Assembly: GCA_028710985.1 (NCBI GenBank)
Contig: JAQTTB010000001.1
Coordinates: forward strand, 423,397-457,863
Length of the DNA stretch: 34,467 nt
Source: Patescibacteria group bacterium
Lineage (GTDB): Bacteria; Patescibacteriota; Patescibacteriia; JAHJFT01
Direction of reading: 5' to 3'
The position numbers and the translations under genes are program-made. Each line of letters starts with the position of its first letter. The stretch's first letter is position 1. The notes under the pieces are model-generated. The model did no database searches and was not told the DNA's origin. It saw only the letters and a program-made list of their open reading frames with translations. Shown here piece after piece: positions 24,624 through 32,273 of this stretch.

Positions 24624-25589
24624 ATGCGTTCTCGTGAAGAATCTCCGAAGCTGAAGCAATGGGCCAGGATGAGTGGCGGCGCGCCGACAATCATGAGCCT
24701 GCCGCTTATCATGATTGATGCAGGCGAGCTTTTCCGCACGCGGCTGAGGTTCGCGGACATAGAAGCTCTGGCCGCGGACATCCGCGAGAACGGTCAGCTT
24801 TCTCCTATGCTGGTCCGTCCGCGGGCAGATAGGAAGTATGATCTCATCGCCGGCTTTCGCCGCTATGCCGCTCTTCAGAAGTTGCGAGAGGCGACCGGCC
24901 TGGTGCGCATCTACGAGAACATCACAAATAGCGATGCTTTCTGCCTCGCCGTGGCCGAGAATGTCCAGCGCGACGATCTCACGCCACTCGAGAAGGCTCT
25001 CATCTGCGAGAAGCTTCATCTTGGGGGCATATCCAAGCCCAAGATCGCCAAGCTTGTCTTTCCGAGCATGGACGATCCTGAAGGCAGGACGGTTGCCAAC
25101 TATCTGACCATAGTAAAAACCGAGTTGCCGATCCGGGAAGCCTTGAGCCAGGGGAGAATCGGTTTCTCCCACGCGCTTGCCTTGGCGGACGCGGTCAAGT
25201 CCGAGCGGGCCAGAGATTACTTCAGGAAGAATCCGACGGCCATTGGGCGAATGATCAACCGCATCGCCATTGACGACCTTTCGGTTCGCGAGATCAAGGC
25301 CGGGCTCGCCGATCTACTGCGCGACCGACCCCATCGCGGCCGTCCGGCGGGTTCTGCTTCTTCTAGTTCAAGACCCAGCCGATCCGCGACTGCCCCTTCA
25401 GCCCCGCGCTCGGCGCATCCAACATCGCGGCTCTTCTGGAGGGACAATTCTCCGGAAAAGTGGCGCCTTGAGGTGAACTTCGACGGTCGTGCTCTTCGTC
25501 ACGATCCCGAATCCCTTGAGGAGATTGAGGAGAAACTCAAGGAAGCGCTTGAACGAGTGAGGAAGTTCCGGGAAAAAAATAGCTCCTGA
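24624..25589 (+). CDS. Orphan ParB/RepB/Spo0J-family protein
   Basis: The 321-residue protein has a ParB N-terminal domain (about 25-125) with the phosphate-binding AGFRRYAAL (76-84), where chromosomal ParB has GERR, and the conserved ENVQRDDLTPLEKA (112-125). A helix-turn-helix region follows (about 130-190). A Ser/Pro/Arg-rich linker (about 235-268) leads to a C-terminal coiled coil (about 295-318). I chose this ATG because of AAAGGAGGA 6 nt upstream; a TTG at the -35 box is not a credible start. No parA, parS-like site or replication origin is nearby, and the gene has its own promoter and terminator, so chromosome segregation is doubtful; a plasmid- or phage-derived regulator or nucleotide-binding protein is equally likely. 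Confidence 0.87.
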   Translation: MRSREESPKLKQWARMSGGAPTIMSLPLIMIDAGELFRTRLRFADIEALAADIRENGQLSPMLVRPRADRKYDLIAGFRRYAALQKLREATGLVRIYENITNSDAFCLAVAENVQRDDLTPLEKALICEKLHLGGISKPKIAKLVFPSMDDPEGRTVANYLTIVKTELPIREALSQGRIGFSHALALADAVKSERARDYFRKNPTAIGRMINRIAIDDLSVREIKAGLADLLRDRPHRGRPAGSASSSSRPSRSATAPSAPRSAHPTSRLFWRDNSPEKWRLEVNFDGRALRHDPESLEEIEEKLKEALERVRKFREKNSS

Positions 25590-25616
25590 CGTGCGGCTGA
25601 TTAGTTCTAGCTTATC

Positions 25617-25652
25617 GCCGGCCAAGCCTGAAAAGGTGCGGCCGGCTTTTTT
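25617..25652 (+). terminator. Terminator of the ParB-like gene
   Basis: GCCGGCC and GGCCGGC form a perfect 7-bp GC stem followed by TTTTTT. It runs directly into the second copy of the duplicated promoter. Confidence 0.9.
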
Positions 25653-25653
25653 C

Positions 25654-25690
25654 TTGACCAAATTATTTTTTTCTGCCAATATTGAGCCAG
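25654..25690 (+). promoter_or_regulatory. Duplicated 37-bp promoter element, copy 2
   Basis: TTGACC (25654-25659), a 17-bp spacer and CAATAT (25677-25682) preceded by TGC match copy 1 in length, boxes and the last 20 bases; differences are confined to the AT-rich spacer. It drives the unknown gene at 25716. Confidence 0.7.
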
Positions 25691-25715
25691 TAAACCCACA
25701 GACAGGAGGAGAGCG

Positions 25716-26135
25716 ATGAAGGTTAAAAACCTGGTCAGGAACGCGCGGTTCGAAAGAATAACTAAAGGAGCTGTGACTTTAGACACTCTGACTCTTTCGA
25801 TGGATCCGTACCCCGAGGTTGAAATCGTATTCGATGGCCATCGCCCGGATTCCGGTTCGTGCCGAGTACTTCTAGAAACATCGAAAAAGTCGGGCGTCAC
25901 GAGCATGACTTCCTGTTGCGGTCCGATCTCCGGCAAGCCGCTGGAAGGAGCGGGTATTTACGAGGAGCTCTTTAAGCTGACCGACGGTGACGGACCGGTG
26001 CGCGTTCAGCTTACCGGGGAGCTTGCGTACGAGGGGGCGTTAGAGGGCGCTGACCGGCGTCTAGGCAGCAAGCCGCACGGCCGTTACGTGCTGTATGTCG
26101 TTGAGTGTATTATCTTCACCATCGGTACGAGGTAG
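25716..26135 (+). CDS. Unknown 139-residue protein with strong Shine-Dalgarno
   Basis: I do not recognise this protein. It has no signal peptide. The sequence suggests beta strands (VTLDTLTLSMDPYPEVEIVF, VRVQLTGELAYEG, YVLYVVECIIFTIG) and contains only one adjacent cysteine pair (SCCGP) plus two single cysteines. It starts at an ATG preceded by AGGAGGAG. Like the ParB-like gene it is a single-gene unit with the duplicated promoter and a private terminator, so the two may be expressed together. A small beta-barrel or ligand-binding fold is possible but not shown. Confidence 0.72.
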   Translation: MKVKNLVRNARFERITKGAVTLDTLTLSMDPYPEVEIVFDGHRPDSGSCRVLLETSKKSGVTSMTSCCGPISGKPLEGAGIYEELFKLTDGDGPVRVQLTGELAYEGALEGADRRLGSKPHGRYVLYVVECIIFTIGTR

Positions 26136-26181
26136 GGGGTAGAGGCTCGTCACTCGCGAGAGAAGGGTCGGAGGGAACTTG

Positions 26182-26211
26182 TCTCAGGCAGAAATGTCTG
26201 AGATCTTTTTT
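26182..26211 (+). terminator. Terminator of the 139-residue unknown gene
   Basis: TCTCAG-GCA and TGT-CTGAGA form a stem with one mismatch around a GAAA loop, followed by TCTTTTTT. It faces the terminator of the convergent DHH-fold gene. Confidence 0.8.
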
Positions 26212-26212
26212 A

Positions 26213-26244
26213 TAAAAAAAGCGGGGCATTCCGTTTTGCCTCGC
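26213..26244 (-). terminator. Terminator of the DHH-fold gene
   Basis: On the minus strand GCGAGGCA and TGCCCCGC (26244-26237/26228-26221) pair with one mismatch and are followed by TTTTTTT. Confidence 0.8.
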
Positions 26245-26262
26245 CGGTTTGCGGTAAATTTT

Positions 26263-27405
26263 TTATTTTCCAGCCATTGCGAGCTGGTTTTTTAGATGCC
26301 CGATAATTTTTTCTTCCGCCTGGGTGAGCCCGGGTTCGGGAATCGTAAAATCGGCGCGCAAGTTTGTGCCCCGGCTGCCGTAGGGACGCGCGAGCTCGGC
26401 GGCATTGTGCGGTTTTTCCGCGTGCAGGACGCCGCACACGTGATTTTCATGTTCGTATAAAATAAGCACAACCGCCGCGCGGGGAGAATTGACAATCAGT
26501 TCGCTTACAATATCGTCAAGATCCGCCGCGCCGGCGCCGGAAAGCGAAAAGTCGTCGCGCGTCAGCATGGTCCAGACAAGCCCGAGCGATTCGTCGGCCC
26601 GCAAACGGGCCAAGGCGCGTCCCCAGAGTTTGAGCGTCGGGATGGTGCGGGTGCGGTAAAGATTATGGATAATCTCTTCGCGCCGCGCGCCCAGAGCGGT
26701 AAGCTGGCTTGCCGTGGCGAGCGTCTGCGGCGTGACATTCGGCGCCCGGAAGCTGCGGGTCTTGGCGATCATGCCGGCAAGCAGCAGGGTGGCCATATCT
26801 TCATCTATAAAATTCCGGTTGATATTGTCATAAATTCCAAAAACCACTTCCGAGGCCGAGGTCGCGGTGATGTCAACATGGTTGATCTGGCCGTAATGCT
26901 CGTTCGCCGGATTGGAATCGATGTTGATAATCGGCGTGCGGTAAAAAAAGTCGGAATGGTTGTCGTATGTTTTTCCGATTGATTCAAGGTCCGGCGTATC
27001 CACGCTGATGACCAGATCGTATTTATATTCCGTGGTCTGGGTTTTGATGTCGCGTTCCGACCAGGTGCCCCCCTGGGGCGCAAGATAAATTTCCAGAATA
27101 TCGCCCTTGAGATCATAGCTCAGGTCCTGAAATTTGGTGCGGGACGTGTCCAGCTTGATGACAAACTTATTCATATTCTCCAGGCCCGGTTTTACGACAT
27201 CAAGATGCGGCAGGAACCGGAGATTCGGCCGCGCGGAATAGTCTTCAAGCAAAAAATCCGGCTGTTTTTCGAGCTTCTCGGCCAGCTTAAAAATCCCAAG
27301 ACCGGCGGTCAGGGTGTCAGGCTCCCAGGCGCGCCGCGCCACGATAAGCGGCCGCTTGCTGCGCTGGATTGCCTCATAAACCTGTTGTATTTGATTGAGG
27401 GCCAT
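26263..27405 (-). CDS. DHH-family phosphoesterase-like protein, catalytic residues lost
   Basis: The 380-residue protein follows the NrnA/RecJ-like DHH fold: an N-terminal DHH domain (about 1-225) and a DHHA1-type C-terminal domain (about 275-378). Active relatives degrade short oligonucleotides, pAp or cyclic dinucleotides with Mn ions. Here the metal ligands are largely gone: the motif I pattern HxxPDxDxxGS reads RAWEPDTLTAG (25-35), the signature DHH reads DSN (163-165, NIDSNPANEHYG), and the usual DTG of motif IV reads KTR (214-217). Only Asp136 and Asp139 in VDTPD remain. The length and fold are otherwise intact, so it is probably a non-catalytic binding protein and not a decayed gene. 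It has its own promoter. Confidence 0.82.
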   Translation of the reverse strand: MALNQIQQVYEAIQRSKRPLIVARRAWEPDTLTAGLGIFKLAEKLEKQPDFLLEDYSARPNLRFLPHLDVVKPGLENMNKFVIKLDTSRTKFQDLSYDLKGDILEIYLAPQGGTWSERDIKTQTTEYKYDLVISVDTPDLESIGKTYDNHSDFFYRTPIINIDSNPANEHYGQINHVDITATSASEVVFGIYDNINRNFIDEDMATLLLAGMIAKTRSFRAPNVTPQTLATASQLTALGARREEIIHNLYRTRTIPTLKLWGRALARLRADESLGLVWTMLTRDDFSLSGAGAADLDDIVSELIVNSPRAAVVLILYEHENHVCGVLHAEKPHNAAELARPYGSRGTNLRADFTIPEPGLTQAEEKIIGHLKNQLAMAGK

Positions 27406-27427
27406 TTGTTTTTTGCTAAATCAATAT

Positions 27428-27456
27428 ATAGTAATCCCGAATCACTAATCCGTCAA
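27428..27456 (-). promoter_or_regulatory. Promoter of the DHH-fold gene
   Basis: On the minus strand TTGACG (27456-27451), a 17-bp spacer and TACTAT (27433-27428) form a good promoter with its start near 27421, about 15 nt before the ATG. Confidence 0.7.
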
Positions 27457-27484
27457 GGGGATTGGGGAGCTGGCGACAGCCGGC

Positions 27485-27513
27485 TTGAAGTTATGCTGAA
27501 TTTTAGATAAAAT
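27485..27513 (+). promoter_or_regulatory. valS promoter, nearly leaderless
   Basis: TTGAAG (27485-27490), a 17-bp spacer and TAAAAT (27508-27513) give a promoter whose start near 27520 lies only about 4 nt before the valS ATG. Confidence 0.75.
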
Positions 27514-27523
27514 AGTCTCATCT

Positions 27524-30247
27524 ATGAAACCTGAACTCGCCAAGGCCTACGAACCGCAGAAATGCGAGGCCGAGATTTATAAACGCTGGGAAAAGAGCGG
27601 TTTTTTTAATCCCGACAACCTTCCTCCGCTCAAGAGCTCCGGCAAGGCAGGCCTTCCGGGCAAGCGGACCGCCAAATTCAGCATTGTCCTGCCGCCGCCC
27701 AATGTCACCGGCATTTTGCACATGGGCCATGCCGCCATGCTCGCGATTGAGGATCTCGTGGTCCGCTACAAGAGAATGCGCGGCTACAAAACGCTCTGGC
27801 TTCCGGGCGTTGACCACGCCGCCATCGCGACCCAGGCAAAGGTTGAAAAAATCCTGCTCAAAGAAAAAAAACTCTCCCGCCACGACCTGGGCCGGAAAAA
27901 ATTTTTGCAGGAAGTCGCGGCGTATGTGGAAACCACCCGCGCCGCCATCATCTCGCAGATTAAAAAAATGGGTTCAAGCCTGGACTGGTCGCGCATGACC
28001 TACACCCTGGATGAGGCGCGTACCCGCGCCGTGCGCACGGTTTTTAAAAAAATGTACGACGACGGGCTGATTTATCGCGGCGAGCGCATCGTGAACTGGT
28101 GTCCGCGCTGCGGCTCAACTCTTTCGGACGACGAAGTGGAGCACCGGGAGACCGAGGGCAAGCTTTATTTCATCAAATACGGCCCGCTCGTGGTGGCAAC
28201 TACGCGGCCGGAAACCAAAATCGGCGACACGGCCGCCGCCGTCCATCCGGATGATGAGCGTTATAGAAAATATCACGGCAAAGAAATAGAGGTGCCGCTC
28301 GGAAAAATAAAGATCAAAGTCAAAGTCATCGCCGATCCGGCGGTTGACCCCGCTTTCGGCACCGGCGTGGTCGGCGTGACGCCGGCGCATAGCCAGGATG
28401 ATTTCGCCATGGCCGGGCGCCACAAACTCCCACTCGTGCGCGTTATCGGCACCGACGGCCGCATGACCAGCGAGGCCGGGCCGTATGCCGGGCTTGCGTC
28501 CGCCGAATGCCGGGAAAAATTCATTGATGATCTCGTTGCGGCGAAGCTCTTGAGCAAAATCGAAGATTATCCCATAAGTCTCTCGGTCTGTTATCGCTGT
28601 GAAACGCCGATTGAGCCCCTGCCGTCGCTTCAGTGGTTTGTTGATGTGAATAAAAAAATTCCGCGCCGCGGCAAGTCGTTAAAACAGCTCGCCGCCGAGG
28701 CGGTGCGCGAAGGCGACATCAAAATAATTCCGGATCGTTTTGAAAAAATATATTTTCACTGGATGGATAATTTGCGCGACTGGTGTATCTCGCGCCAGAT
28801 CTGGTTCGGCCATCGCATTCCGGTTTGGTATTGCATATCATGTACAAGCAAAAAAGTAGATAGGACACATGAAATGATAAAGTCCTTGAGCCAAATGTAT
28901 CCGACCGGTAAGGAAAAAGGGGTGATGGTATCTATCGATGAACCGAAGGTATGCCCGTATTGTGGAGGGTCAGATATTCAGCAGGATCCGGACACGCTTG
29001 ATACCTGGTTTTCGTCCGGGCTCTGGACTTTTTCCACGCTCGGCTGGCCCGAAGAAAACGCTGATTTGAAAAATTATCATCCAACCGATCTGATGGAGAC
29101 CGGCTATGACATCATATTTTTCTGGGTGGCGCGCATGATTCTCATGACCACCTACGTTCTTGATGAAATTCCGTTTTCCAAAGTTTATCTCCACGGCCTG
29201 GTGCGCGACGAACTCGGCCGCAAAATGAGTAAATCCCTGGGCAACCAGATCGATCCGGTTGAAGTCGCGGAAAAATTCGGCACCGACGCGGTGCGCTTGA
29301 GTCTATTAATCGGCGCTTCGCCGGGCAATGACATGAAGATGAGCGAAGAAAAAATCGCCGGCTTCCGCAATTTTGCGAACAAGCTTTGGAATATTTCGCG
29401 CTATGTCCTGACTTCCGCGGGCGCGGCCAAGCTCCAGCCCAAGCCGCCGAAGGCAAAAACTCTCGCCGACGCCTGGATACTTTCGCGGTTTGCCCGCGTT
29501 AAAGAGCGGGTTGAAGAATTGATTGAAGATTATCAGCTTTCCGCGGCCGGCGAATTGCTCCGGGATTTTACCTGGGGGGATTTTGCCGACTGGTATCTGG
29601 AAATTTCAAAAATTGAAAACAAGAAAGACGAAATTCTCATGTTTATCCTTGAGCGCCTGCTCGCGCTCTGGCATCCGTTCATGCCGTTTGTCACCGAGCA
29701 CATCTGGTCGCAGATTTCCGGCAAAGACCTTCTCATGATTCACGACTGGCCCAAAGACGAGAAGAAATTAATCGATAAAAAGAGGGAAAATGAATTCGGA
29801 AAAATTCAGGAGCTTGTTACCCGGGTGCGCAATCTGCGCGCGGCCTACAAAATCGATCCTGCTAAAAAAATCAACCTGCTGATTTCCGCCGGCGCCGATG
29901 AAAAACTTTTCACCGAACACGCCGCGGTGATTGCCGCGCTCGCGCGCGCCGAAAAAATTGAAATCAAAAAGAAAATAAAAAAACCCGGGCAGTGCCTCGC
30001 GCTGGTCGTCGGCAGGGTGGAAGTATTCATGCCGGTCGGGGGAGTGATTGATTTGGAAAAAGAGCTCGCTCGTCTAAAAATGGAAGCCGAAAATTTACAG
30101 AGGTATATTAGGAGCATGCGTATCAATCTAGATAATCCGGAATATTTGTCTAAGGCTCCAAAAAATATTGTGGAACTTCATAAAGCAAACGCGATTGCCG
30201 CTGAGGCAAGATTAGAAAAATTAAACCAGCAAATTAAAGCCCTATAA
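27524..30247 (+). CDS. valS: Valine--tRNA ligase
   Basis: This class I synthetase charges tRNA-Val and edits misactivated threonine. The catalytic signature is PPPNVTGILHMGHA (57-70) and KMSKS is at about 567-571. The CP1 editing domain is present (ATTRPETKIGD, later VVGVTPAHSQDDF), as are zinc-knuckle pairs (WCPRCGS; YCISC with CPYCGG). The tRNA-binding domain and C-terminal coiled coil (about 830-907, with LEKELARLKMEAENL) are complete; 907 residues is normal. Codons at about 436-489 look more AT-rich and unlike their surroundings. The gene leads a transcript with tyrS 3 bp downstream. Confidence 0.98.
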   Translation: MKPELAKAYEPQKCEAEIYKRWEKSGFFNPDNLPPLKSSGKAGLPGKRTAKFSIVLPPPNVTGILHMGHAAMLAIEDLVVRYKRMRGYKTLWLPGVDHAAIATQAKVEKILLKEKKLSRHDLGRKKFLQEVAAYVETTRAAIISQIKKMGSSLDWSRMTYTLDEARTRAVRTVFKKMYDDGLIYRGERIVNWCPRCGSTLSDDEVEHRETEGKLYFIKYGPLVVATTRPETKIGDTAAAVHPDDERYRKYHGKEIEVPLGKIKIKVKVIADPAVDPAFGTGVVGVTPAHSQDDFAMAGRHKLPLVRVIGTDGRMTSEAGPYAGLASAECREKFIDDLVAAKLLSKIEDYPISLSVCYRCETPIEPLPSLQWFVDVNKKIPRRGKSLKQLAAEAVREGDIKIIPDRFEKIYFHWMDNLRDWCISRQIWFGHRIPVWYCISCTSKKVDRTHEMIKSLSQMYPTGKEKGVMVSIDEPKVCPYCGGSDIQQDPDTLDTWFSSGLWTFSTLGWPEENADLKNYHPTDLMETGYDIIFFWVARMILMTTYVLDEIPFSKVYLHGLVRDELGRKMSKSLGNQIDPVEVAEKFGTDAVRLSLLIGASPGNDMKMSEEKIAGFRNFANKLWNISRYVLTSAGAAKLQPKPPKAKTLADAWILSRFARVKERVEELIEDYQLSAAGELLRDFTWGDFADWYLEISKIENKKDEILMFILERLLALWHPFMPFVTEHIWSQISGKDLLMIHDWPKDEKKLIDKKRENEFGKIQELVTRVRNLRAAYKIDPAKKINLLISAGADEKLFTEHAAVIAALARAEKIEIKKKIKKPGQCLALVVGRVEVFMPVGGVIDLEKELARLKMEAENLQRYIRSMRINLDNPEYLSKAPKNIVELHKANAIAAEARLEKLNQQIKAL

Positions 30248-30250
30248 ATT

Positions 30251-31465
30251 ATGAAAACAATCATCGACAAAAAAAATATTCAGAGCGTTCTGTCGCGCGG
30301 CGTTGAAAACATCTATCCCTCGCGCGAAGCTTTGGAAAAAGCCCTGATGTCGGGTCGAAGACTCCGCATCTACACCGGAATTGATCCGACCGGCGCCGAG
30401 ATCCACCTCGGGCACGCGCTTTTTCTCCGCAAGCTGCGCGAATTCCAGGAGCTGGGGCATGAAATTATTCTGCTCATCGGTGATTTTACCGCCACGATCG
30501 GCGATCCGACCGGCAAATTTTCCACGCGCAGGGTTCTCTCGCCCGCGGAAATCCGCAAAAATGAAAAAGACTACAAAAAGCAGATCTCCCGCATTTTAAA
30601 TTTTTCCGGAAAAAATCCGGTGAAAATTATGCGCAACAGCAAGTGGCTCGGCCGTCTTAAATTCAAAGACATCCTGGAACTCGCGAGCCACGTGACGGTT
30701 CAGCAGATGATTGAGCGCGACATGTTTGAAAAGCGCGTCAGCCAGGGCCAGCCCATCGGCCTGCATGAATTTTTATATCCACTGATGCAGGGCTATGATT
30801 CGGTCGCCATGGATGTGGACATGGAAATCGGCGGTTCGGACCAGACATTCAACATGCTCGTCGGCCGCGATCTTATGTCGTCTCTCAAGAAAAAACAAAA
30901 ATTCGTGCTGACCACGCCGCTCCTCGCGGATTCCTCGGGCCGCAAAATCGGCAAGACCGAGGGCAATGTCATAGCTATCGCCGACCGGCCCGAAGATCTT
31001 TACGGAAAAATTATGGCCCTGGGCGATGACGTCATCATGAAGATGTTTGAGCTTTGCACCGATCTCGCCATGGAAGAGATAAATAAAATTTCCGCGGGCC
31101 TCAAATCCGGCGCCAACCCGCGCGACGCCAAGATGCGGCTTGCGTTTGAAATCGTGAAAATTTACAATAACGAATCCGTGGCGCGCCGCGCCGAAGAGAG
31201 TTTCAAGAAATTATTCCAGGAAAAAGAAACGCCGGAAGATATTAAAGAATTCAAAACCGGCAAAGCCAAAATGAATATTATTGACGCGCTCGTTGATACC
31301 GGGCTTGCGGCAAGCCGCGGCGACGCGCGCCGGCTCATTGAGCAGGGCGGCGTCAAAGCCGACGGCCACGTGCTTGAAGGCTGGGATACGGAAATAATGC
31401 CCACCGCCAAGGGCATCGTCATCCAGAAGGGAAAAAGATTTTTCGTAAAAATTATTAAACAATAA
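30251..31465 (+). CDS. tyrS: Tyrosine--tRNA ligase
   Basis: This class I synthetase charges tRNA-Tyr. It has DPTGAEIHLGHALFL (45-59) as the HIGH region and a KIGKTEGN loop (about 232-239) in place of KMSKS, the form typical of the TyrZ-like branch. The tyrosine site QGYDSVAMDVDMEIGGSDQ is present, and an S4 RNA-binding domain ends the protein (about 340-404, ASRGDARRLIEQGGVKADG). At 404 residues it is full length. It begins 3 bp after valS without a Shine-Dalgarno, so the two are co-transcribed. Confidence 0.97.
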   Translation: MKTIIDKKNIQSVLSRGVENIYPSREALEKALMSGRRLRIYTGIDPTGAEIHLGHALFLRKLREFQELGHEIILLIGDFTATIGDPTGKFSTRRVLSPAEIRKNEKDYKKQISRILNFSGKNPVKIMRNSKWLGRLKFKDILELASHVTVQQMIERDMFEKRVSQGQPIGLHEFLYPLMQGYDSVAMDVDMEIGGSDQTFNMLVGRDLMSSLKKKQKFVLTTPLLADSSGRKIGKTEGNVIAIADRPEDLYGKIMALGDDVIMKMFELCTDLAMEEINKISAGLKSGANPRDAKMRLAFEIVKIYNNESVARRAEESFKKLFQEKETPEDIKEFKTGKAKMNIIDALVDTGLAASRGDARRLIEQGGVKADGHVLEGWDTEIMPTAKGIVIQKGKRFFVKIIKQ

Positions 31466-31469
31466 AAAT

Positions 31470-32093
31470 ATGGGGCGGGAAAGAATGATTACGCCGCGGG
31501 AAATTTATACCGGCCGTCAATACGAAGCCGATTATTTTGGCGCGATTGATTTGAACGACGAGAAACTGCACGAAGAGATTGCGAAACGGAAGCAGCCGTC
31601 GAAAAATCCCAAGTTTGAATATTTCATGACCTTTCGGGACGCGCTTGAAGTGGCAAAAAAATTCCAGCCCATTGATAAAAGCGATCCGGAACGCCATCGC
31701 GTTGATCCGGCCAATCCCCGGGCGCCGCTTTTGCGCGATCTCAAAGAGTCGCTGATCGATCTCATGAATCTCGGCGAAAAAGACGCCGATAAATTAAAAC
31801 TCTATACCGCGGTGAACAGTCCGCTGGACTGGCTGCACGGGACCGACGCCTTTGTTGATTATGACGGCCGCATCATCACTCTTGATCTCACTCTGAAGCC
31901 CAGCGCCGAAGGCAAAAAAGCAGATGTTGTTATCACCGGCGAATTGCCCGCGCCTGACGATCCGGCCGAAGAAGATAAATATCTAGAGCGCGTCGGGCAA
32001 ATCGCATTTGAAATCAAATCCGTAATGGATCTCAAGCGCAAGCCCGGCCGCCCGCAGATTCAGCGCCTCTATCCGCCGAGCGAAGTGGCATAA
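31470..32093 (+). CDS. Unknown conserved-looking protein downstream of tyrS
   Basis: I do not recognise this 207-residue soluble protein. It is charged and partly helical in the first 110 residues. A central segment, LDWLHGTDAFVDYDGRIITL followed by DLTLKP, has the D-x(n)-D-x-T/K look of some restriction-like (PD-(D/E)XK) folds, but that is only a resemblance. The C-terminus ends KRKPGRPQIQRLYPPSEVA. It starts 4 bp after tyrS and so shares the valS-tyrS transcript. An internal ATG at 31485 with GGGAAAG upstream is an alternative start. Confidence 0.72.
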   Translation: MGRERMITPREIYTGRQYEADYFGAIDLNDEKLHEEIAKRKQPSKNPKFEYFMTFRDALEVAKKFQPIDKSDPERHRVDPANPRAPLLRDLKESLIDLMNLGEKDADKLKLYTAVNSPLDWLHGTDAFVDYDGRIITLDLTLKPSAEGKKADVVITGELPAPDDPAEEDKYLERVGQIAFEIKSVMDLKRKPGRPQIQRLYPPSEVA

Positions 32094-32102
32094 AATTTTC
32101 AC

Positions 32103-32245
32103 CGTCATCCCGACCGGAGCCCCGAGCCGCGTCGAGGGGCGGAGCGGAGGGATCCCTTTCTACTCACAAGAGAAACTGATTTAAAGAGATTCCTCGGCTC
32201 CGCTCATCCCGATTGCGATCGAGATTCGCTTCGCTCGGAATGACG
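32103..32245. repeat. Large dispersed palindromic repeat
   Basis: A 143-bp element has inverted ends CGTCATcCCGA and TCGGAATGACG, and inside carries GGAGCGGAGGGATCCC on the left and ATTCCTCGGCTCCGCTCATC on the right, which partly pair. It resembles the CGTCATTCCGAG-type intergenic repeats found in many bacterial genomes. It fills the gap between the unknown gene and the GIY-YIG gene. Confidence 0.75.
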
Positions 32246-32273
32246 ATAGGAAAGAAAGCAAAAACAACGAAAT

